Origin: Roseivirga sp. BDSF3-8 | GTDB taxonomy: Bacteria > Bacteroidota > Bacteroidia > Cytophagales > Cyclobacteriaceae | Assembly: GCF_041449215.1 (NCBI RefSeq) | Contig: NZ_JBGNFV010000001.1 | Coordinates: forward strand, 620,001-684,000 | Length of the DNA: 64,000 nt | Direction: 5' to 3' | Shown: positions 54,701 to 63,393 of the stretch, one piece after another | How the letters are laid out: each line of letters starts with the position of its first letter | Numbering within the stretch: position 1 is the first letter of the stretch | Made by a program: the position numbers and the translations under genes | Notes under the pieces: generated by a model | What the model was told of the DNA's origin: nothing | What the model saw: only the letters and a program-made list of their open reading frames with translations | Database searches by the model: none

Positions 54701-55003
54701 CTCCAAAATGCTGTTAAGTACTCACCGGATAATGAATATATACAAATTATCCGCTCTTATACTGACGGCGAGGCTGTAATAAAGATCATTGATCATGGCA
54801 TGGGTGTAGATGAGGTCGATAGGCCTCAGATATTCAAAAAGTTTTATCGTGCCGAAAAAAACAAATCCATCAGAGGTATGGGCCTGGGGCTTTATATGGC
54901 TGCGTCTATCGTGAATCACTATGACGGTAGCATTACATTAGAGAGTAAATCCGGGGAAGGAAGTATATTTACTGTGAAGTTGAAAATTGAAAGCCCTGAA
55001 TGA
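51752..55003 (+). CDS. Soluble multi-PAS sensor histidine kinase
   Basis: 1083 residues from GTG. No membrane segment, so it senses inside the cell. An unclear N-terminal region (about 1-120) is followed by six PAS/PAC modules: about 125-245, 248-365, 368-485, 492-610, 618-742 and 748-868, the last three with the PAS_3 pattern (IIWTADNKGVVKYINETFR, VIIWTGDENGITDYFNKRW, QVVWTAESHGRLLFLSNKW). The kinase has H-box FLRIAGHELRTPLTSL (His about 871), N-box NNLLQNAVKYSP, G1 DHGMGVDE and G2 RGMGLGLYMA. The next gene, a lone receiver, starts inside its stop (ATGA). Confidence 0.93.
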   Translation: MNPDRANANILKRVIEFDQRGAVVFYCKGHVKTATPLDIELESTNVKYNDMVTIGSNDDGHITDKLKKIVAAHFRTSQEQEFDLVLRKDSLFYKVKGQVVILGDSAICYLSDKLGVSDTPYFMLKMLEQTADLIALVDASFCYVSFNLPYKNEIKKVYGVDLQPGMSLLDAVGGNEEDYAKALPAWQHAFDGHEFKAEGAFGSESTLYEYAFNPLKDENGQISNAILTVRDISRFRQLEMESVDRSKLQTLLNQTPDIIVKIDPSLNCQYVNGSIQRFGINYSKIIGKNFYDLNISQRDRDRLLPYFKSVMKGERVEIFDTFKIKGLDFDLHIIFIPQKNERNEVTSAIITCHDLTALNTLKQKFRAIFDGTFQFMGLMDTKGRILEVNKPALEFIDIGLTEVLGQYIWDSPWFFGEENLSVLKEAVTEVANGGFVRRNMPIKDKNGDVIIIDFSLKPVRDDKGDVVYLLPEGRDISDLLEAEKKLEEMEEFTFMADNLPHIIWTADNKGVVKYINETFRQVTGLTDKDVSEGSMRHKMLHPDELEEVFKSWSVAIEKGNNYSAQHRIRQRSGEYAWYHTKVNPMRNQKGEIVKWHGSAFDIDELKRTSMALNTLNRHLQELTDAMPVIIWTGDENGITDYFNKRWCEITGMEVEESIKSGWKRAIHPDDLQTSQKVWSQKIQKNKPFQVEYRLKCYDGNYRWFLEEGRPYFDNEGKLLKWVGTATDIQDQHDTSQLMTLKAEEFETMTETIPQVVWTAESHGRLLFLSNKWKEWTGMDVENSLDEGWLQSVADEDRMRVKAKYDECIKEGVPFFAEFKLTDLHGNPFWVLALGSPARQNGEVTKWFGTFTDISIQKEIEEYKDAFLRIAGHELRTPLTSLMATLGLLKRLPLNDPDFPEYLRKSYEATVKLKNLITDLLDVSTSRKAHFSYHDEPFSLDNMIEETVEDYKKAIKTHQFELSGTIGQTIKADRVRLEQVFNNLLQNAVKYSPDNEYIQIIRSYTDGEAVIKIIDHGMGVDEVDRPQIFKKFYRAEKNKSIRGMGLGLYMAASIVNHYDGSITLESKSGEGSIFTVKLKIESPE

Positions 55004-55374
55004 CTACCACTCATAAAATTTTGTTGTGTGAGGATGACCCGGATGTAAGAACATCGGTCACTATGCTCCTACAGATGACTGGTTACAATGTAAAAGCAGT
55101 CGACCTAGCTATAAAGGTCAAAGACATGCTGGAAACCTTTAAACCGGATTTATTACTTATCGACCTGTGGTTGCCTAATATTTCCGGTGATGTTTGTATT
55201 AAAACTATCCGGATGGAAGAAAAGAATCACCTTCCTATCATCCTGTTCTCTGCCAATACCCAGGTGAGAAGCATAGCACAGGAATGCGGGGCAGATGATT
55301 ACCTGATCAAGCCATTTGAGATAGAGGAATTGGAGCAAAAATTAAAATTACAGTTGAAAGCCCGGCAGGCCTGA
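55000..55374 (+). CDS. Single-domain response regulator (CheY-like)
   Basis: 124 residues. Acidic pocket LLCEDDPDVR, phosphoacceptor Asp in LLLIDLWLPNISG (about residue 53), Ser in ILFSANTQ (in place of Thr), and Lys in DDYLIKPFE are all present. No output domain, so it acts by protein contact or in a phosphorelay. Overlap with the kinase gene (ATGA) says the two form one system. It ends three bases ahead of the convergent metallophosphatase gene. Confidence 0.93.
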   Translation: MTTTHKILLCEDDPDVRTSVTMLLQMTGYNVKAVDLAIKVKDMLETFKPDLLLIDLWLPNISGDVCIKTIRMEEKNHLPIILFSANTQVRSIAQECGADDYLIKPFEIEELEQKLKLQLKARQA

Positions 55375-55377
55375 TTC

Positions 55378-56055
55378 TCATGACCCATCCAGGCATTTTT
55401 GCTTGTATAGTTTCCCACTTTCCAGTTCCAGCGCTACAAGACAGCCTATTCCGTTTCCCTCTTTGCAACAGCCGTTGTCCAGGCAAATAACTGAGGCATC
55501 GGCCTTCACATTTCGGAATATATCCTTAATACGGGTGGGCGTGTGCCCGTGCAGGATAGTACGCCCATTTGCTATTTCCTTATCGTATTCCCAATTGCGT
55601 ATTTCAAGCATTTCTGCATATTGGGAATAAGGTTTATGTGAAGTGAAATCAAAACCGGCGTGAACCATCATGTAGTCTCCATGCTCATGAAAGTACGGCA
55701 TATCATCAATCATATCGATGTACTCCTCAGGTACCTCCTCTACAGAGGCAACACCAAAACTTTTCAAGGCTCTTTTACCGCCACTGTTTAGCCATTTAGC
55801 CTTATCCTCATCTGATGTTCCATAATATGCCCTAAGCAGTCTTTGTTCGTGGTTGCCCCTGAGCAGAATCAGGTTATCTACACGATCTTCCAGAACTTTA
55901 AAGTAATCTAAAACTTGCCTGGATTTCGGTCCATGATCTATATGGTCCCCCAGGACAAATAACTTATCATCAGAACCGAGGTCCAGTTTATCTTTACAAA
56001 GCTTCTTAAAGGTACGGTAGCAGCCATGGATATCGGAAATTACGTATGATGCCAT
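55378..56055 (-). CDS. Metallophosphoesterase (serine/threonine phosphatase-like)
   Basis: 225 residues. The dimetal centre ligands are all seen: SDIHGCYRTF (Asp, His), VLGDHIDHGPKS (Asp, with His where Arg is usual in GDxxDRG), LLRGNHEQRLL (Asn, His), VHAGFDF and ILHGHTPT (His, His). This is the PPP-like bacterial phosphatase group related to PrpA/ApaH-like enzymes; the substrate may be phosphoprotein or a small nucleotide. It is 17 bp downstream of the DUF502 gene and probably in its transcript. The Arg-to-His change at a phosphate-contacting position may alter specificity. Confidence 0.85.
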   Translation of the reverse strand: MASYVISDIHGCYRTFKKLCKDKLDLGSDDKLFVLGDHIDHGPKSRQVLDYFKVLEDRVDNLILLRGNHEQRLLRAYYGTSDEDKAKWLNSGGKRALKSFGVASVEEVPEEYIDMIDDMPYFHEHGDYMMVHAGFDFTSHKPYSQYAEMLEIRNWEYDKEIANGRTILHGHTPTRIKDIFRNVKADASVICLDNGCCKEGNGIGCLVALELESGKLYKQKCLDGS

Positions 56056-56072
56056 ATACCTAAGTAACTTAT

Positions 56073-56657
56073 TTACTCTATCCTTGTTGCCTTTGGATCG
56101 ACAATTTCGGCTTCGCTAAACCCGGACACCCCTCCACTCACAATAAATTTCATTACTTCTGAACCCGGCACATCGAGGCGGCTTACACGGTCTCTGGGAA
56201 GTATGTATAAATTACCTGAAAAGTTATAACTATGGGGTAGGTATACAGCAACGTCACCAGGCATGTCCAGTACATTAAGATCATCCTGCGTGATAAAGCC
56301 AAACTTTTTGAGCCCAGTGTGTGCATCCATTACGACTACCACCGGCTGGTCAAACTTTCTTTTTTCTCCGACAAATGCAGAAATAAGATCTTTAATAGAA
56401 GTATATATCAGGCTCACTAATGGAATCTTCACCAAAGCACGTTCCATTGCATCGAAAAGAGGCCGGGCTAACAAAGTAGAGGCTAAATACCCGAACATAG
56501 TGATGATGGCCAGGATAATGACAAGTCCCACCCCGGGCAGGGCTACGTCAATAATATTATCCAGCCATTGAATGCTAACGATAACAATGTACACTGTAAG
56601 GGCAAGAGGGACTAAAAAAAGAAGGCCTCTGAAAAAGTATTTTAAAAAACGGTTCAT
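56073..56657 (-). CDS. DUF502 family membrane protein
   Basis: 194 residues. Two N-terminal helices (YFFRGLLFLVPLALTVYIVI and LVIILAIITMFGYLASTL), then the typical DUF502 segment IPLVSLIYTSIKDLISAFVG and the strand region VYLPHSYNFSGNLYILPRDR ending in FIVSGGVSG. DUF502 proteins are common single-copy membrane proteins of unknown job. It follows the nqr terminator and precedes the metallophosphatase gene. Confidence 0.88.
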   Translation of the reverse strand: MNRFLKYFFRGLLFLVPLALTVYIVIVSIQWLDNIIDVALPGVGLVIILAIITMFGYLASTLLARPLFDAMERALVKIPLVSLIYTSIKDLISAFVGEKRKFDQPVVVVMDAHTGLKKFGFITQDDLNVLDMPGDVAVYLPHSYNFSGNLYILPRDRVSRLDVPGSEVMKFIVSGGVSGFSEAEIVDPKATRIE

Positions 56658-56688
56658 GGTCGATAGGCATTTTTGCTGCCGTAAAATA

Positions 56689-56719
56689 AAAAAAGGCCCT
56701 GCAAATGCAGCGCCTTTTG
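56689..56719. terminator. Terminator after nqrE (bidirectional)
   Basis: AAAAGGC-C-CTGC / GCAG-C-GCCTTTT stem with a single C/C mismatch and AAAT loop, flanked by A and T runs on the two strands. It lies 20 bp beyond the nqrE stop and marks the end of the nqr operon, which therefore lacks nqrF. Confidence 0.78.
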
Positions 56720-56738
56720 TGTCTTTGGTAATAAGATT

Positions 56739-57353
56739 TTATAGCTCAATCCCCATAAAGGACATGAATGCAATACCCATCAGGCCGGTAATTAGCATTG
56801 TAATACCCAGGCCTTTAAGGCCGGCGGGTACATTACTGTACTTAAGGCGCTCTCTGATAGCCGCAAGAGCTACAATAGCAAGAAGCCATCCTATCCCTGA
56901 TGAAAAACCAAATACAGTAGCTTCACCGAGGCCATAACCACGAGGGACCATAAAAAGAGATGATCCCAGAATGGCACAGTTTACCGCGATAAGGGGAAGA
57001 AATATACCCAGTGAGCCATATAGAGAAGGGGATACTTTTTCAATCACCATCTCAACCAGCTGTACCATGGCCGCGATAACTGCTATAAACATGATAAACT
57101 GAAGAAAGCTCAGGTCTACTGTGGCAAAATCTGCACTGATCCATGTTAGAGCACCCTCTCTGAGAATGTGCTCGTAAATGAGCCAGTTGATAGGGACAGT
57201 AATGGTAAGTACGAATACTACGGCAAGTCCAAGGCCTGTGGCAGTCGAGACTTTCTTGGATACCGCAAGGAAAGAACACATACCCAGGAAGTAGGCAAAT
57301 ACCATGTTCTCTATAAAGATAGACTTAACGCCTAAGTTGATTAGTTCTTGCAT
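56739..57353 (-). CDS. nqrE: Na+-translocating NADH:quinone reductase subunit E
   Basis: 204-residue inner-membrane subunit with six helices, paired with NqrD by sequence symmetry. Typical features: [20 protein letters not shown] (first helix with the half-channel FIENMVF), [13 protein letters not shown] with the conserved Cys that binds the NqrD/NqrE Fe-S centre, and [16 protein letters not shown]. Last gene of the operon here; start lies 13 bp after the nqrD stop. Confidence 0.95.
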   Translation of the reverse strand: MQELINLGVKSIFIENMVFAYFLGMCSFLAVSKKVSTATGLGLAVVFVLTITVPINWLIYEHILREGALTWISADFATVDLSFLQFIMFIAVIAAMVQLVEMVIEKVSPSLYGSLGIFLPLIAVNCAILGSSLFMVPRGYGLGEATVFGFSSGIGWLLAIVALAAIRERLKYSNVPAGLKGLGITMLITGLMGIAFMSFMGIEL

Positions 57354-57366
57354 TGTTTCCTTCGTT

Positions 57367-58038
57367 TTAGTGTTCTACGTAACCTGTTTTGGTGCGCTGT
57401 ACCCAGATAATAAGTCCAAGTACAAAGAAGGCTCCTACAGGAGTTACCATCAGACCATTCGTAGGGAACTGGTCTATGCCTATAGCCTCAAAAACCTTAA
57501 ATCCGAATATGGCTGCTGATCCCAGTAATTCACGGAAAAAAGCTACCGCTAAAATAATCCAGGAATAACCAAGCGCACTACCCAGTGCATCCAGTACAGA
57601 GTCATATGGCTTATTACCCATGGCAAATGCCTCAAGGCGTCCCATTACTATACAGTTAGTAATAATAAGACCTACGAAAACTGAGAGAAGCTTGGACACA
57701 TCATACAGGTAAGCTTTAAGCACCTGGTCAACCAGGGCCACAAGAGTGGCGATTACGGCAAGCTGTACAATGATACGTACACGGCTGGGGATAAGCTTAC
57801 GCAGTGCAGATATGGTAAGGCTGGAGAATACCATTACGAATATCACGGACAGTGACATTACGAAGGTAGGCTTCATCTGAGTTGTTACCGCCAAGGCAGA
57901 ACAAATACCCAGTACCTGCACTGTAATAGGGTTGTCATCATTAAGAGGGTCAGAAACAATCCGCTTCCTCCTTTTAGAGAGTAACCCTTCACTCTCCTTA
58001 ACCTGTACGTTCTCTTGTTCTAGTGTATCGGTACTCAT
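57367..58038 (-). CDS. nqrD: Na+-translocating NADH:quinone reductase subunit D
   Basis: 223 residues; the first 35 form a charged N-terminal extension before the standard [20 protein letters not shown] start. Conserved segments are [11 protein letters not shown] with Cys, [20 protein letters not shown] with the second Fe-S Cys, and FATIFGFK-like [12 protein letters not shown]. Antiparallel partner of NqrE. Extension length is greater than in the E. coli-type relatives RnfE, and typical for Bacteroidota copies. Confidence 0.95.
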   Translation of the reverse strand: MSTDTLEQENVQVKESEGLLSKRRKRIVSDPLNDDNPITVQVLGICSALAVTTQMKPTFVMSLSVIFVMVFSSLTISALRKLIPSRVRIIVQLAVIATLVALVDQVLKAYLYDVSKLLSVFVGLIITNCIVMGRLEAFAMGNKPYDSVLDALGSALGYSWIILAVAFFRELLGSAAIFGFKVFEAIGIDQFPTNGLMVTPVGAFFVLGLIIWVQRTKTGYVEH

Positions 58039-58057
58039 AGTTGCGTTCTTTTGCTAG

Positions 58058-58822
58058 TTACCGGATTACCTGTGATGTCGTACTCTCTTCACCGTTGTTG
58101 ATACGGTTGAAGTAATTCTGGTAAAAACCGGCGTAGTTTTTAAGCATGTCGTTTACACCCTGGGCTGTTTTTGTAGCACCGCTCAGGCCATCCACATGAT
58201 ACTCGTCGTAAATACTGGGGTTACCACTTTCTCCTTTTACCATCTGGACAGAAACAAGTTTTCCGACTTCGTCAAAAAGTTTTTTACCCTGAAAACGTTC
58301 CTGTACTTCTGCATCGGTGATACGGGCACCTAGACCGGGGGTCTCCGCTTTATGGTCAAAAGTCACACCTACTACCTCTTTGAAGGAGCCATCTACAGCC
58401 AAATAGCCAAAGATGTCATCCCAAAGGCCTTTTCCATAAACCGGAAGAATGTAAGACTCTACGTCCTGACCATTCTCAGCCATGAATTTAAATACGGGAT
58501 AGTAACGCTCAAGTGAATCACGCTTATACTGCTTCCCAATATCGATATTCTCAGCAACGAGTTCGTTTCCTTCCTCGTCCTTTTCCACGATCATGCCATC
58601 GTAGTTCACTACTACAGATTTAATGCGATTATCGTAAACATCAATCACATTGGCATTTTCATCGAGATCCATAACAGCGCTCAGAATCTGACGCTTAGTG
58701 TCAAGTTCGACCTGCTTCTTCTGGGCAGGCTTCAGTGAAACTGAAGCGATGGCCAGCGCTCCGCCAAGCACTACGGTAAGGATGGCGGAAAAAATGATGA
58801 TATATCCGTTAGACTGTTGCAC
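58058..58822 (-). CDS. nqrC: Na+-translocating NADH:quinone reductase subunit C
   Basis: 254 residues with one N-terminal membrane helix ([20 protein letters not shown]) and a large outside domain. The covalent FMN attachment motif is SGATKT in [13 protein letters not shown] (about residues 218-230), where the Thr carries the phosphoester-linked flavin. [14 protein letters not shown] and [15 protein letters not shown] are further conserved segments. Start overlaps the nqrB 3' end by 14 bp, a typical coupling. Confidence 0.96.
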   Translation of the reverse strand: MQQSNGYIIIFSAILTVVLGGALAIASVSLKPAQKKQVELDTKRQILSAVMDLDENANVIDVYDNRIKSVVVNYDGMIVEKDEEGNELVAENIDIGKQYKRDSLERYYPVFKFMAENGQDVESYILPVYGKGLWDDIFGYLAVDGSFKEVVGVTFDHKAETPGLGARITDAEVQERFQGKKLFDEVGKLVSVQMVKGESGNPSIYDEYHVDGLSGATKTAQGVNDMLKNYAGFYQNYFNRINNGEESTTSQVIR

Positions 58823-60002
58823 GTTTCAATCTCCTTTTCTTGTTAGCAGCTATTACGTTGTAGTCAATAAGAGGAGCGAATACATTCATAAGAAGTATCG
58901 CCAGCATGATGCCCTCAGGATAGGCCGGGTTGGTAACCCTGATTATTACGGTGAGCACACCGATTAATAATCCGTAAATCCATTTCCCTTTTTCAGTATG
59001 AGCCGCTGATACCGGATCAGTTGCCATGAAAACAGCACCAAATGCCAGACCGCCAATCACCAGGTGATAATGTGCCGGCATATTAAGAAAGGCATTTCCA
59101 CCCAGCGCATCAAATCCAAGGCCTGTAAGGTAAGCACCTGCAAATACACTTAAGATGATCTTCCAGCTACCTACACCAGTGAGGATAAGGATAACGGCAC
59201 CCACAAGGGCCATCACCGTAGAAGTTTCTCCGATAGACCCGGGGATAGAGCCCAGGAACATTTGCTTAAATGTAAAGAAAGGTGCCCAGAATTCGCTCCA
59301 TGCACCGGTTACGGCCATTTCTGTATTAGCAAGACCCTCTTCAGCTGCAATAGCAAGAGCAGTTGCACCGCTGTAACCGTCTATTGGTGTAGCATCTCCA
59401 AGGTAGGTCCAAACCTCACCTGATATATCTGAAGGGTAGGCAAAGTATAAAAACGCCCGTGCCGTAAGGGCTACGTTAAGCACGTTCATACCTGTACCAC
59501 CAAATACTTCCTTAGCGATAACCACCGCAAAAACAGTAGCTAAAGCCACCTGCCATAATGGGATAGTGACAGGCATACAAAGTGGAATGAGCATACCCGT
59601 TACAAGAAAGCCCTCATTGATAGGGTGTTTTCTGACTACGGCAAACAGAGCCTCAATAGCCCCACCTGCTGCATATGCTACAATCACGATGGGAAGCACA
59701 AGCTTAGCCCCAAGGAAGAATTTAGTCCAGAAATCAGCTTCCTGCCCAATGGCAAGAAAATGTTGGTGGCCCATATTCCACATACCGAAAAGCAAGGCAG
59801 GAATCATGGCGATTACCACCGTCATCATCATACGCTTAAGGTCTACAGCGTCACGTACGTGTACTCCTTTAGGCTTTGTGGTATGATTAGGCGTAAAGAG
59901 GAAAGTATCTCCTGCTTCGTACAGGTAATAGAATTTTTCAAACTTTCCGCCCTTCTCGAAAAGAGGTTTCTGCTTATCCAGAAGGTTTCTTAAAGCTTTC
60001 AT
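58809..60002 (-). CDS. nqrB: Na+-translocating NADH:quinone reductase subunit B
   Basis: 397-residue integral membrane subunit and main Na+ channel part. It starts [20 protein letters not shown], has about ten helices, and holds covalent FMN at the Thr in YSGATALA (about residue 217). [18 protein letters not shown] and [18 protein letters not shown] are hallmark segments. Length agrees with NqrB, not with the shorter RnfD. Fourteen bases after nqrA. Confidence 0.97.
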   Translation of the reverse strand: MKALRNLLDKQKPLFEKGGKFEKFYYLYEAGDTFLFTPNHTTKPKGVHVRDAVDLKRMMMTVVIAMIPALLFGMWNMGHQHFLAIGQEADFWTKFFLGAKLVLPIVIVAYAAGGAIEALFAVVRKHPINEGFLVTGMLIPLCMPVTIPLWQVALATVFAVVIAKEVFGGTGMNVLNVALTARAFLYFAYPSDISGEVWTYLGDATPIDGYSGATALAIAAEEGLANTEMAVTGAWSEFWAPFFTFKQMFLGSIPGSIGETSTVMALVGAVILILTGVGSWKIILSVFAGAYLTGLGFDALGGNAFLNMPAHYHLVIGGLAFGAVFMATDPVSAAHTEKGKWIYGLLIGVLTVIIRVTNPAYPEGIMLAILLMNVFAPLIDYNVIAANKKRRLKRATV

Positions 60003-60016
60003 ATACTATATATCAA

Positions 60017-61381
60017 TCAGCTATTTTTCATTAAGTCCAATCCCTCACGCAAAATGGCCTGAATGTCGTGTTTGGAAACATCAACAAACTCGCACAGGGC
60101 CATATCTTCCTCGATAACCTCATAGATACCGAGGGACTCCATGTCATCATAGTCTTCTGCCATAATGGCCTTAATAAGATGCGTAGGAAGGATATCCATT
60201 GGCATCACCGACTCGAAGGTACCGGTTTGCACAAATGCTCTTTCTTCACCCTGCATGTTCGTAGAAAGAACATATTCTTTGTTAGGGTTAAGGAAAGAAA
60301 GCAAACCGAATGCGCGATGGTAGCTTAGCTTGTTTCTCGTAGGTTTGATCCATCCGAGCAACTCATAGTTATCACCTTCAGGAATAACAGAAATAAGGTC
60401 ATCATAATATCCCAGATAGCTATCAGGATTTACCTTGGTGCCGGTAAGTACATTACCGCTGATGTAACGAACATGGTCATTCGTTAACTTACCTTTGGTG
60501 ATCGATTCAATCTTAGCACCCTGGTAGGTCTTGTAATACTGTGGTTTTTCAACTTCAGACCCTGCAAGTGCTACGATACGTGATGCATCGTACTTACCTT
60601 CCAGGAAAAGTTTTCCTATCTGGATTACGCCAAAAGGACGGATTGTCCAGACAATGTCTCCTCTGTTGACAGGGTCAAGGTGGTGTATTTGCACACCAGG
60701 GTTACCTGCAGGGTGAGGTCCTGAGAATTTATTGATCTGAACACCCTGGGCATTACCAAATGCAGCATTGATTTCACGATCGGCCGCTACGTTCAGGTGA
60801 ATGGTGCCGGGGGTTAATTTCTTAAGCACGTCGATCCCCGCCTGGAAGTACTGCTCCTGTCCTTTAAAAAGAACATCATAGTCAGGGGCGAGGGGGTGTG
60901 TATCAAACCCTGAGACATGAATGGCCTTTGGCGCCTCCTCAGGATCGGCAAATAAGCCATAAGGGCGCTGGACTAACTGGGGCCATACACCACTTTTCAG
61001 CATCTGCTCTTCTACCTGCTCACGTGTGAGGTTATTGAGCTCAGAAACACTGTAACGGGGATACTCCTCGTATACCTGCTCACTATCTGCGAGAATTACC
61101 ACCTCGAGAAGTTTACGTTTCTTTCCTCTTTTTACCTCGACCACCTCGCCGCTGACGGGTGACGTAAGCATAATACGGCTATGCTTTTTATCATATACGA
61201 GAGGCGTACCGGCTTTTACGGTTTCCCCTTCTTCTACCAAAACCTTTGGCCGGGTGACATCAAGAAAATCCGTAGGCTTTAAGGCGAATGTCTTAGGCAT
61301 AGAAGCCTCAGAAACTGTGTTTTCTGCCTTGCCCTTAAGATTGATATCGAAACCTCTCTTAAGCTTTATGACTTTTGTCAT
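60017..61381 (-). CDS. nqrA: Na+-translocating NADH:quinone reductase subunit A
   Basis: 454-residue cytosolic-side subunit, first of nqrA-B-C-D-E. The N-terminus (KVIKLKRGFDINLKGKA) and the segments PKVLVEEGETVKAGTPLVYD, FDTHPLAPDY and HLDPVNRGDIVWTIRPFGVI match NqrA and not RnfC: no ferredoxin Cys motifs are present. The complex oxidises NADH, reduces ubiquinone or menaquinone and pumps Na+, suited to marine cells. The NADH- and FAD-binding subunit NqrF is missing from the operon and from this window. Confidence 0.97.
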   Translation of the reverse strand: MTKVIKLKRGFDINLKGKAENTVSEASMPKTFALKPTDFLDVTRPKVLVEEGETVKAGTPLVYDKKHSRIMLTSPVSGEVVEVKRGKKRKLLEVVILADSEQVYEEYPRYSVSELNNLTREQVEEQMLKSGVWPQLVQRPYGLFADPEEAPKAIHVSGFDTHPLAPDYDVLFKGQEQYFQAGIDVLKKLTPGTIHLNVAADREINAAFGNAQGVQINKFSGPHPAGNPGVQIHHLDPVNRGDIVWTIRPFGVIQIGKLFLEGKYDASRIVALAGSEVEKPQYYKTYQGAKIESITKGKLTNDHVRYISGNVLTGTKVNPDSYLGYYDDLISVIPEGDNYELLGWIKPTRNKLSYHRAFGLLSFLNPNKEYVLSTNMQGEERAFVQTGTFESVMPMDILPTHLIKAIMAEDYDDMESLGIYEVIEEDMALCEFVDVSKHDIQAILREGLDLMKNS

Positions 61382-61420
61382 TGTCTATATGTAAATGAAT
61401 CGATAGGTTCAAAAACGTGG

Positions 61421-61428
61421 CAAAAATA
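61421..61428 (-). promoter_or_regulatory. Predicted -7 element of the nqr operon
   Basis: Minus-strand TATTTTTG matches TAnnTTTG, 40 bp before the nqrA ATG. Further upstream ATTATTC and GAATAAT (plus 61462-61468, 61477-61483) make a 7-bp dyad that might be an operator or the end of the ispH transcript. No clear -33 box. Confidence 0.4.
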
Positions 61429-61526
61429 GTAAATTTTTGTTCATGAAAAACCCAGTGTAGTATTATTCACCAAAACGAATAATGCAACAATCAGGGATTT
61501 CACTAATGCGCATCTCCAGGTAGTTT

Positions 61527-62420
61527 TCAGACAGCCACCTGCTGCCCAAGCTCTTTAACATGGTTGGCCACCTGTTCCATCAGCCACATAGGAGTGGAAG
61601 TGGCCCCGCAAATACCGACGTTTTTTGCTCCATCAAGCCAGGAAGGGTCTATTTCACCTTCACTTTCAATGAAATAGCTATTCGGATTTTCGCTTTTACA
61701 AACGCCATATAAGGCTTTTCCGTTCGAGCTTTTTTTCCCACTGACGAAAAGAATAACATCGTTCTCATTTGAGAAATTCACCAACTGAGGCTCGCGGTTT
61801 GAGACCTGTCGGCAAATACTATCATTTGCCTGGAAGTCACCGTCATTAAGTTCCCCTTTTTCTTTAGCGATACGTTCTTCTATCAGTTGCCTGATGTGGT
61901 AAAACCCTTTTGTGCTCTTAGTGGTCTGACTGAAGAGGGTGACCGGCTTTGAAAAGTCGATCTTATCCAGGTCTTCTTCTGTCATCACTATGATTGCCTG
62001 ATCCAGTGTCTGGCCGCTTAGCCCTATTACCTCAGCATGGCCAGGTTTTCCATAAATTACGATCTGCCCTTTCGCATCCTGAGATTTATCAAAGGCATTT
62101 TTCACCCTGTTTTGAAGTTTAAGCACTACAGGACAGGAGGCATCAATAAGTTCAATATTGTTTTTCAGAGCTACCTGGTAGGTTTCCGGCGGTTCGCCAT
62201 GCGCCCTGATAAGCACCTTACAATCTCTGATGTCACTGAGTTGGTCACGATCTATCACCCTCAGGCCTTTAGCATGGAGACGTTTTACCTCCATATCGTT
62301 ATGAACAATATCGCCAAGGCAGTACAGTGTACCGCTTTCTTCCATCTCATCTTCGGCCATTTGGATAGCAAACTCCACACCGAAGCAATATCCTGAGTTT
62401 TTATCGATCGTTACGTTCAT
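61527..62420 (-). CDS. ispH: 4-hydroxy-3-methylbut-2-enyl diphosphate reductase
   Basis: 297 residues. Last enzyme of the MEP isoprenoid pathway, giving IPP and DMAPP with a 4Fe-4S centre. All three Cys ligands are present: GYCFGVEFAI (residue 12), DASCPVVLKLQ (about 95) and VGICGATSTPMWLMEQV (about 274). Also HNDMEVKRL and the IRAHGEPPE segment. It follows cmk by 20 bp on the same strand. Confidence 0.96.
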   Translation of the reverse strand: MNVTIDKNSGYCFGVEFAIQMAEDEMEESGTLYCLGDIVHNDMEVKRLHAKGLRVIDRDQLSDIRDCKVLIRAHGEPPETYQVALKNNIELIDASCPVVLKLQNRVKNAFDKSQDAKGQIVIYGKPGHAEVIGLSGQTLDQAIIVMTEEDLDKIDFSKPVTLFSQTTKSTKGFYHIRQLIEERIAKEKGELNDGDFQANDSICRQVSNREPQLVNFSNENDVILFVSGKKSSNGKALYGVCKSENPNSYFIESEGEIDPSWLDGAKNVGICGATSTPMWLMEQVANHVKELGQQVAV

Positions 62421-62440
62421 AAAAAAAACCTTTATTTGGG

Positions 62441-63157
62441 TCAGGCATTACTCAAGGCCTTCATTCGCGAGCGAGCAAGCTCAATAATTTTCTGAACCTG
62501 CTGCTCAAAGGTAATGTAGCTGGTATCAATTTCGTGAGCATCGTCTGCCTTTCTAAGCGGACTCACCTCACGGGTACTGTCAATACGGTCACGGGTAGCC
62601 AAATTTTCTTTTATCTCATCAGAAGTAATTTCCACACCATTACTTTCTAATTCGCGCATACGGCGATCTACCCTGGCCTCAAAATTGGCAGTCATAAATA
62701 CTTTTAATTCTGCATCCGGATATACAGTGGTACCGATATCCCGGCCATCCATAACCACGCCTCCGCCTTTGCCCATTACACGCTGAAGGTCTACCATAGC
62801 GGAGCGTACTTCAGGTATTACGGACACCTTGCTGACCATATTGGACACGCGCATTCTGCGAATGTCTTCTTCAATGTTGCCCCCATTAAGGTAGGTCTCA
62901 AAGCGCCTTTCAGCTTTGTTGTATTTGAACGTGATTGTAATCTCTTTCAGCGCTTTGGCTATCTGCTGCTGATTTTCCAGATCGACATTATGGTCCAGAA
63001 AATACAGGGTCACCGCCCTGTACATAGCGCCACTATCCACATACGTAAAGCCTAACCTTGATGCCACCTCCTTTGCGGTGCTGCTTTTACCACAGGCAGA
63101 ATATCCGTCTATGGCAATAATTATTTTTTTATCCTGGTCAGTGGCCGTGTCGTACAT
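62441..63157 (-). CDS. cmk: Cytidylate kinase
   Basis: 238 residues. Phosphorylates CMP and dCMP. P-loop IIIAIDGYSACGKSSTAKEV (Walker A GYSACGKSS), DSGAMYRAVTLY for the CMP site, MDGRDIGTTVYPDAELK and LATRDRIDSTREVSPLRKAD near the end are all family marks. Start separated by one base from the stop of an upstream 43-residue lipoprotein gene, so it appears co-translated with it. It is followed by ispH. Confidence 0.96.
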   Translation of the reverse strand: MYDTATDQDKKIIIAIDGYSACGKSSTAKEVASRLGFTYVDSGAMYRAVTLYFLDHNVDLENQQQIAKALKEITITFKYNKAERRFETYLNGGNIEEDIRRMRVSNMVSKVSVIPEVRSAMVDLQRVMGKGGGVVMDGRDIGTTVYPDAELKVFMTANFEARVDRRMRELESNGVEITSDEIKENLATRDRIDSTREVSPLRKADDAHEIDTSYITFEQQVQKIIELARSRMKALSNA

Positions 63158-63158
63158 A

Positions 63159-63290
63159 TCAGCAGTCCTTTATAGGGCAGGGAATAGGTTTTCTTTTAGG
63201 AATGGTGCGCGGTTTATTGGTTTTGCATGATGAGAGACTCATGCCCATGCAAAATATAAGCAACAGAGAATAAGCAATACTTTTTTTCAA
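63159..63290 (-). CDS. Very small lipoprotein, 43 residues
   Basis: Reads [17 protein letters not shown] then [18 protein letters not shown] and ends IPCPIKDC. That is a signal peptide with lipobox (LSSC) and a short mature part of about 21 residues, basic and Pro-rich with two more Cys. It begins with TTG at 63290 (a later ATG at 63251 would cut away the basic head of the signal). TGA is followed after one base by the cmk ATG, indicating a real translated gene in the operon. No function is known; similar tiny Cys-rich lipoproteins can be attenuator-like or envelope components. Confidence 0.6.
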   Translation of the reverse strand: MKKSIAYSLLLIFCMGMSLSSCKTNKPRTIPKRKPIPCPIKDC

Positions 63291-63316
63291 ACCGAACCTG
63301 TTTTCTAATTTAGGCA

Positions 63317-63324
63317 CAAATATA
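63317..63324 (-). promoter_or_regulatory. Predicted -7 element of the cmk-ispH operon
   Basis: Minus-strand TATATTTG matches TAnnTTTG exactly, 27 bp before the TTG start of the small lipoprotein gene; a clear -33 is lacking. Confidence 0.4.
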
Positions 63325-63393
63325 ATAATTAAAGCGGCGGGTCATGAATTGCCTGCCCTTAGTTTTATTTCTTACACCCAAACACAGCTTTTT

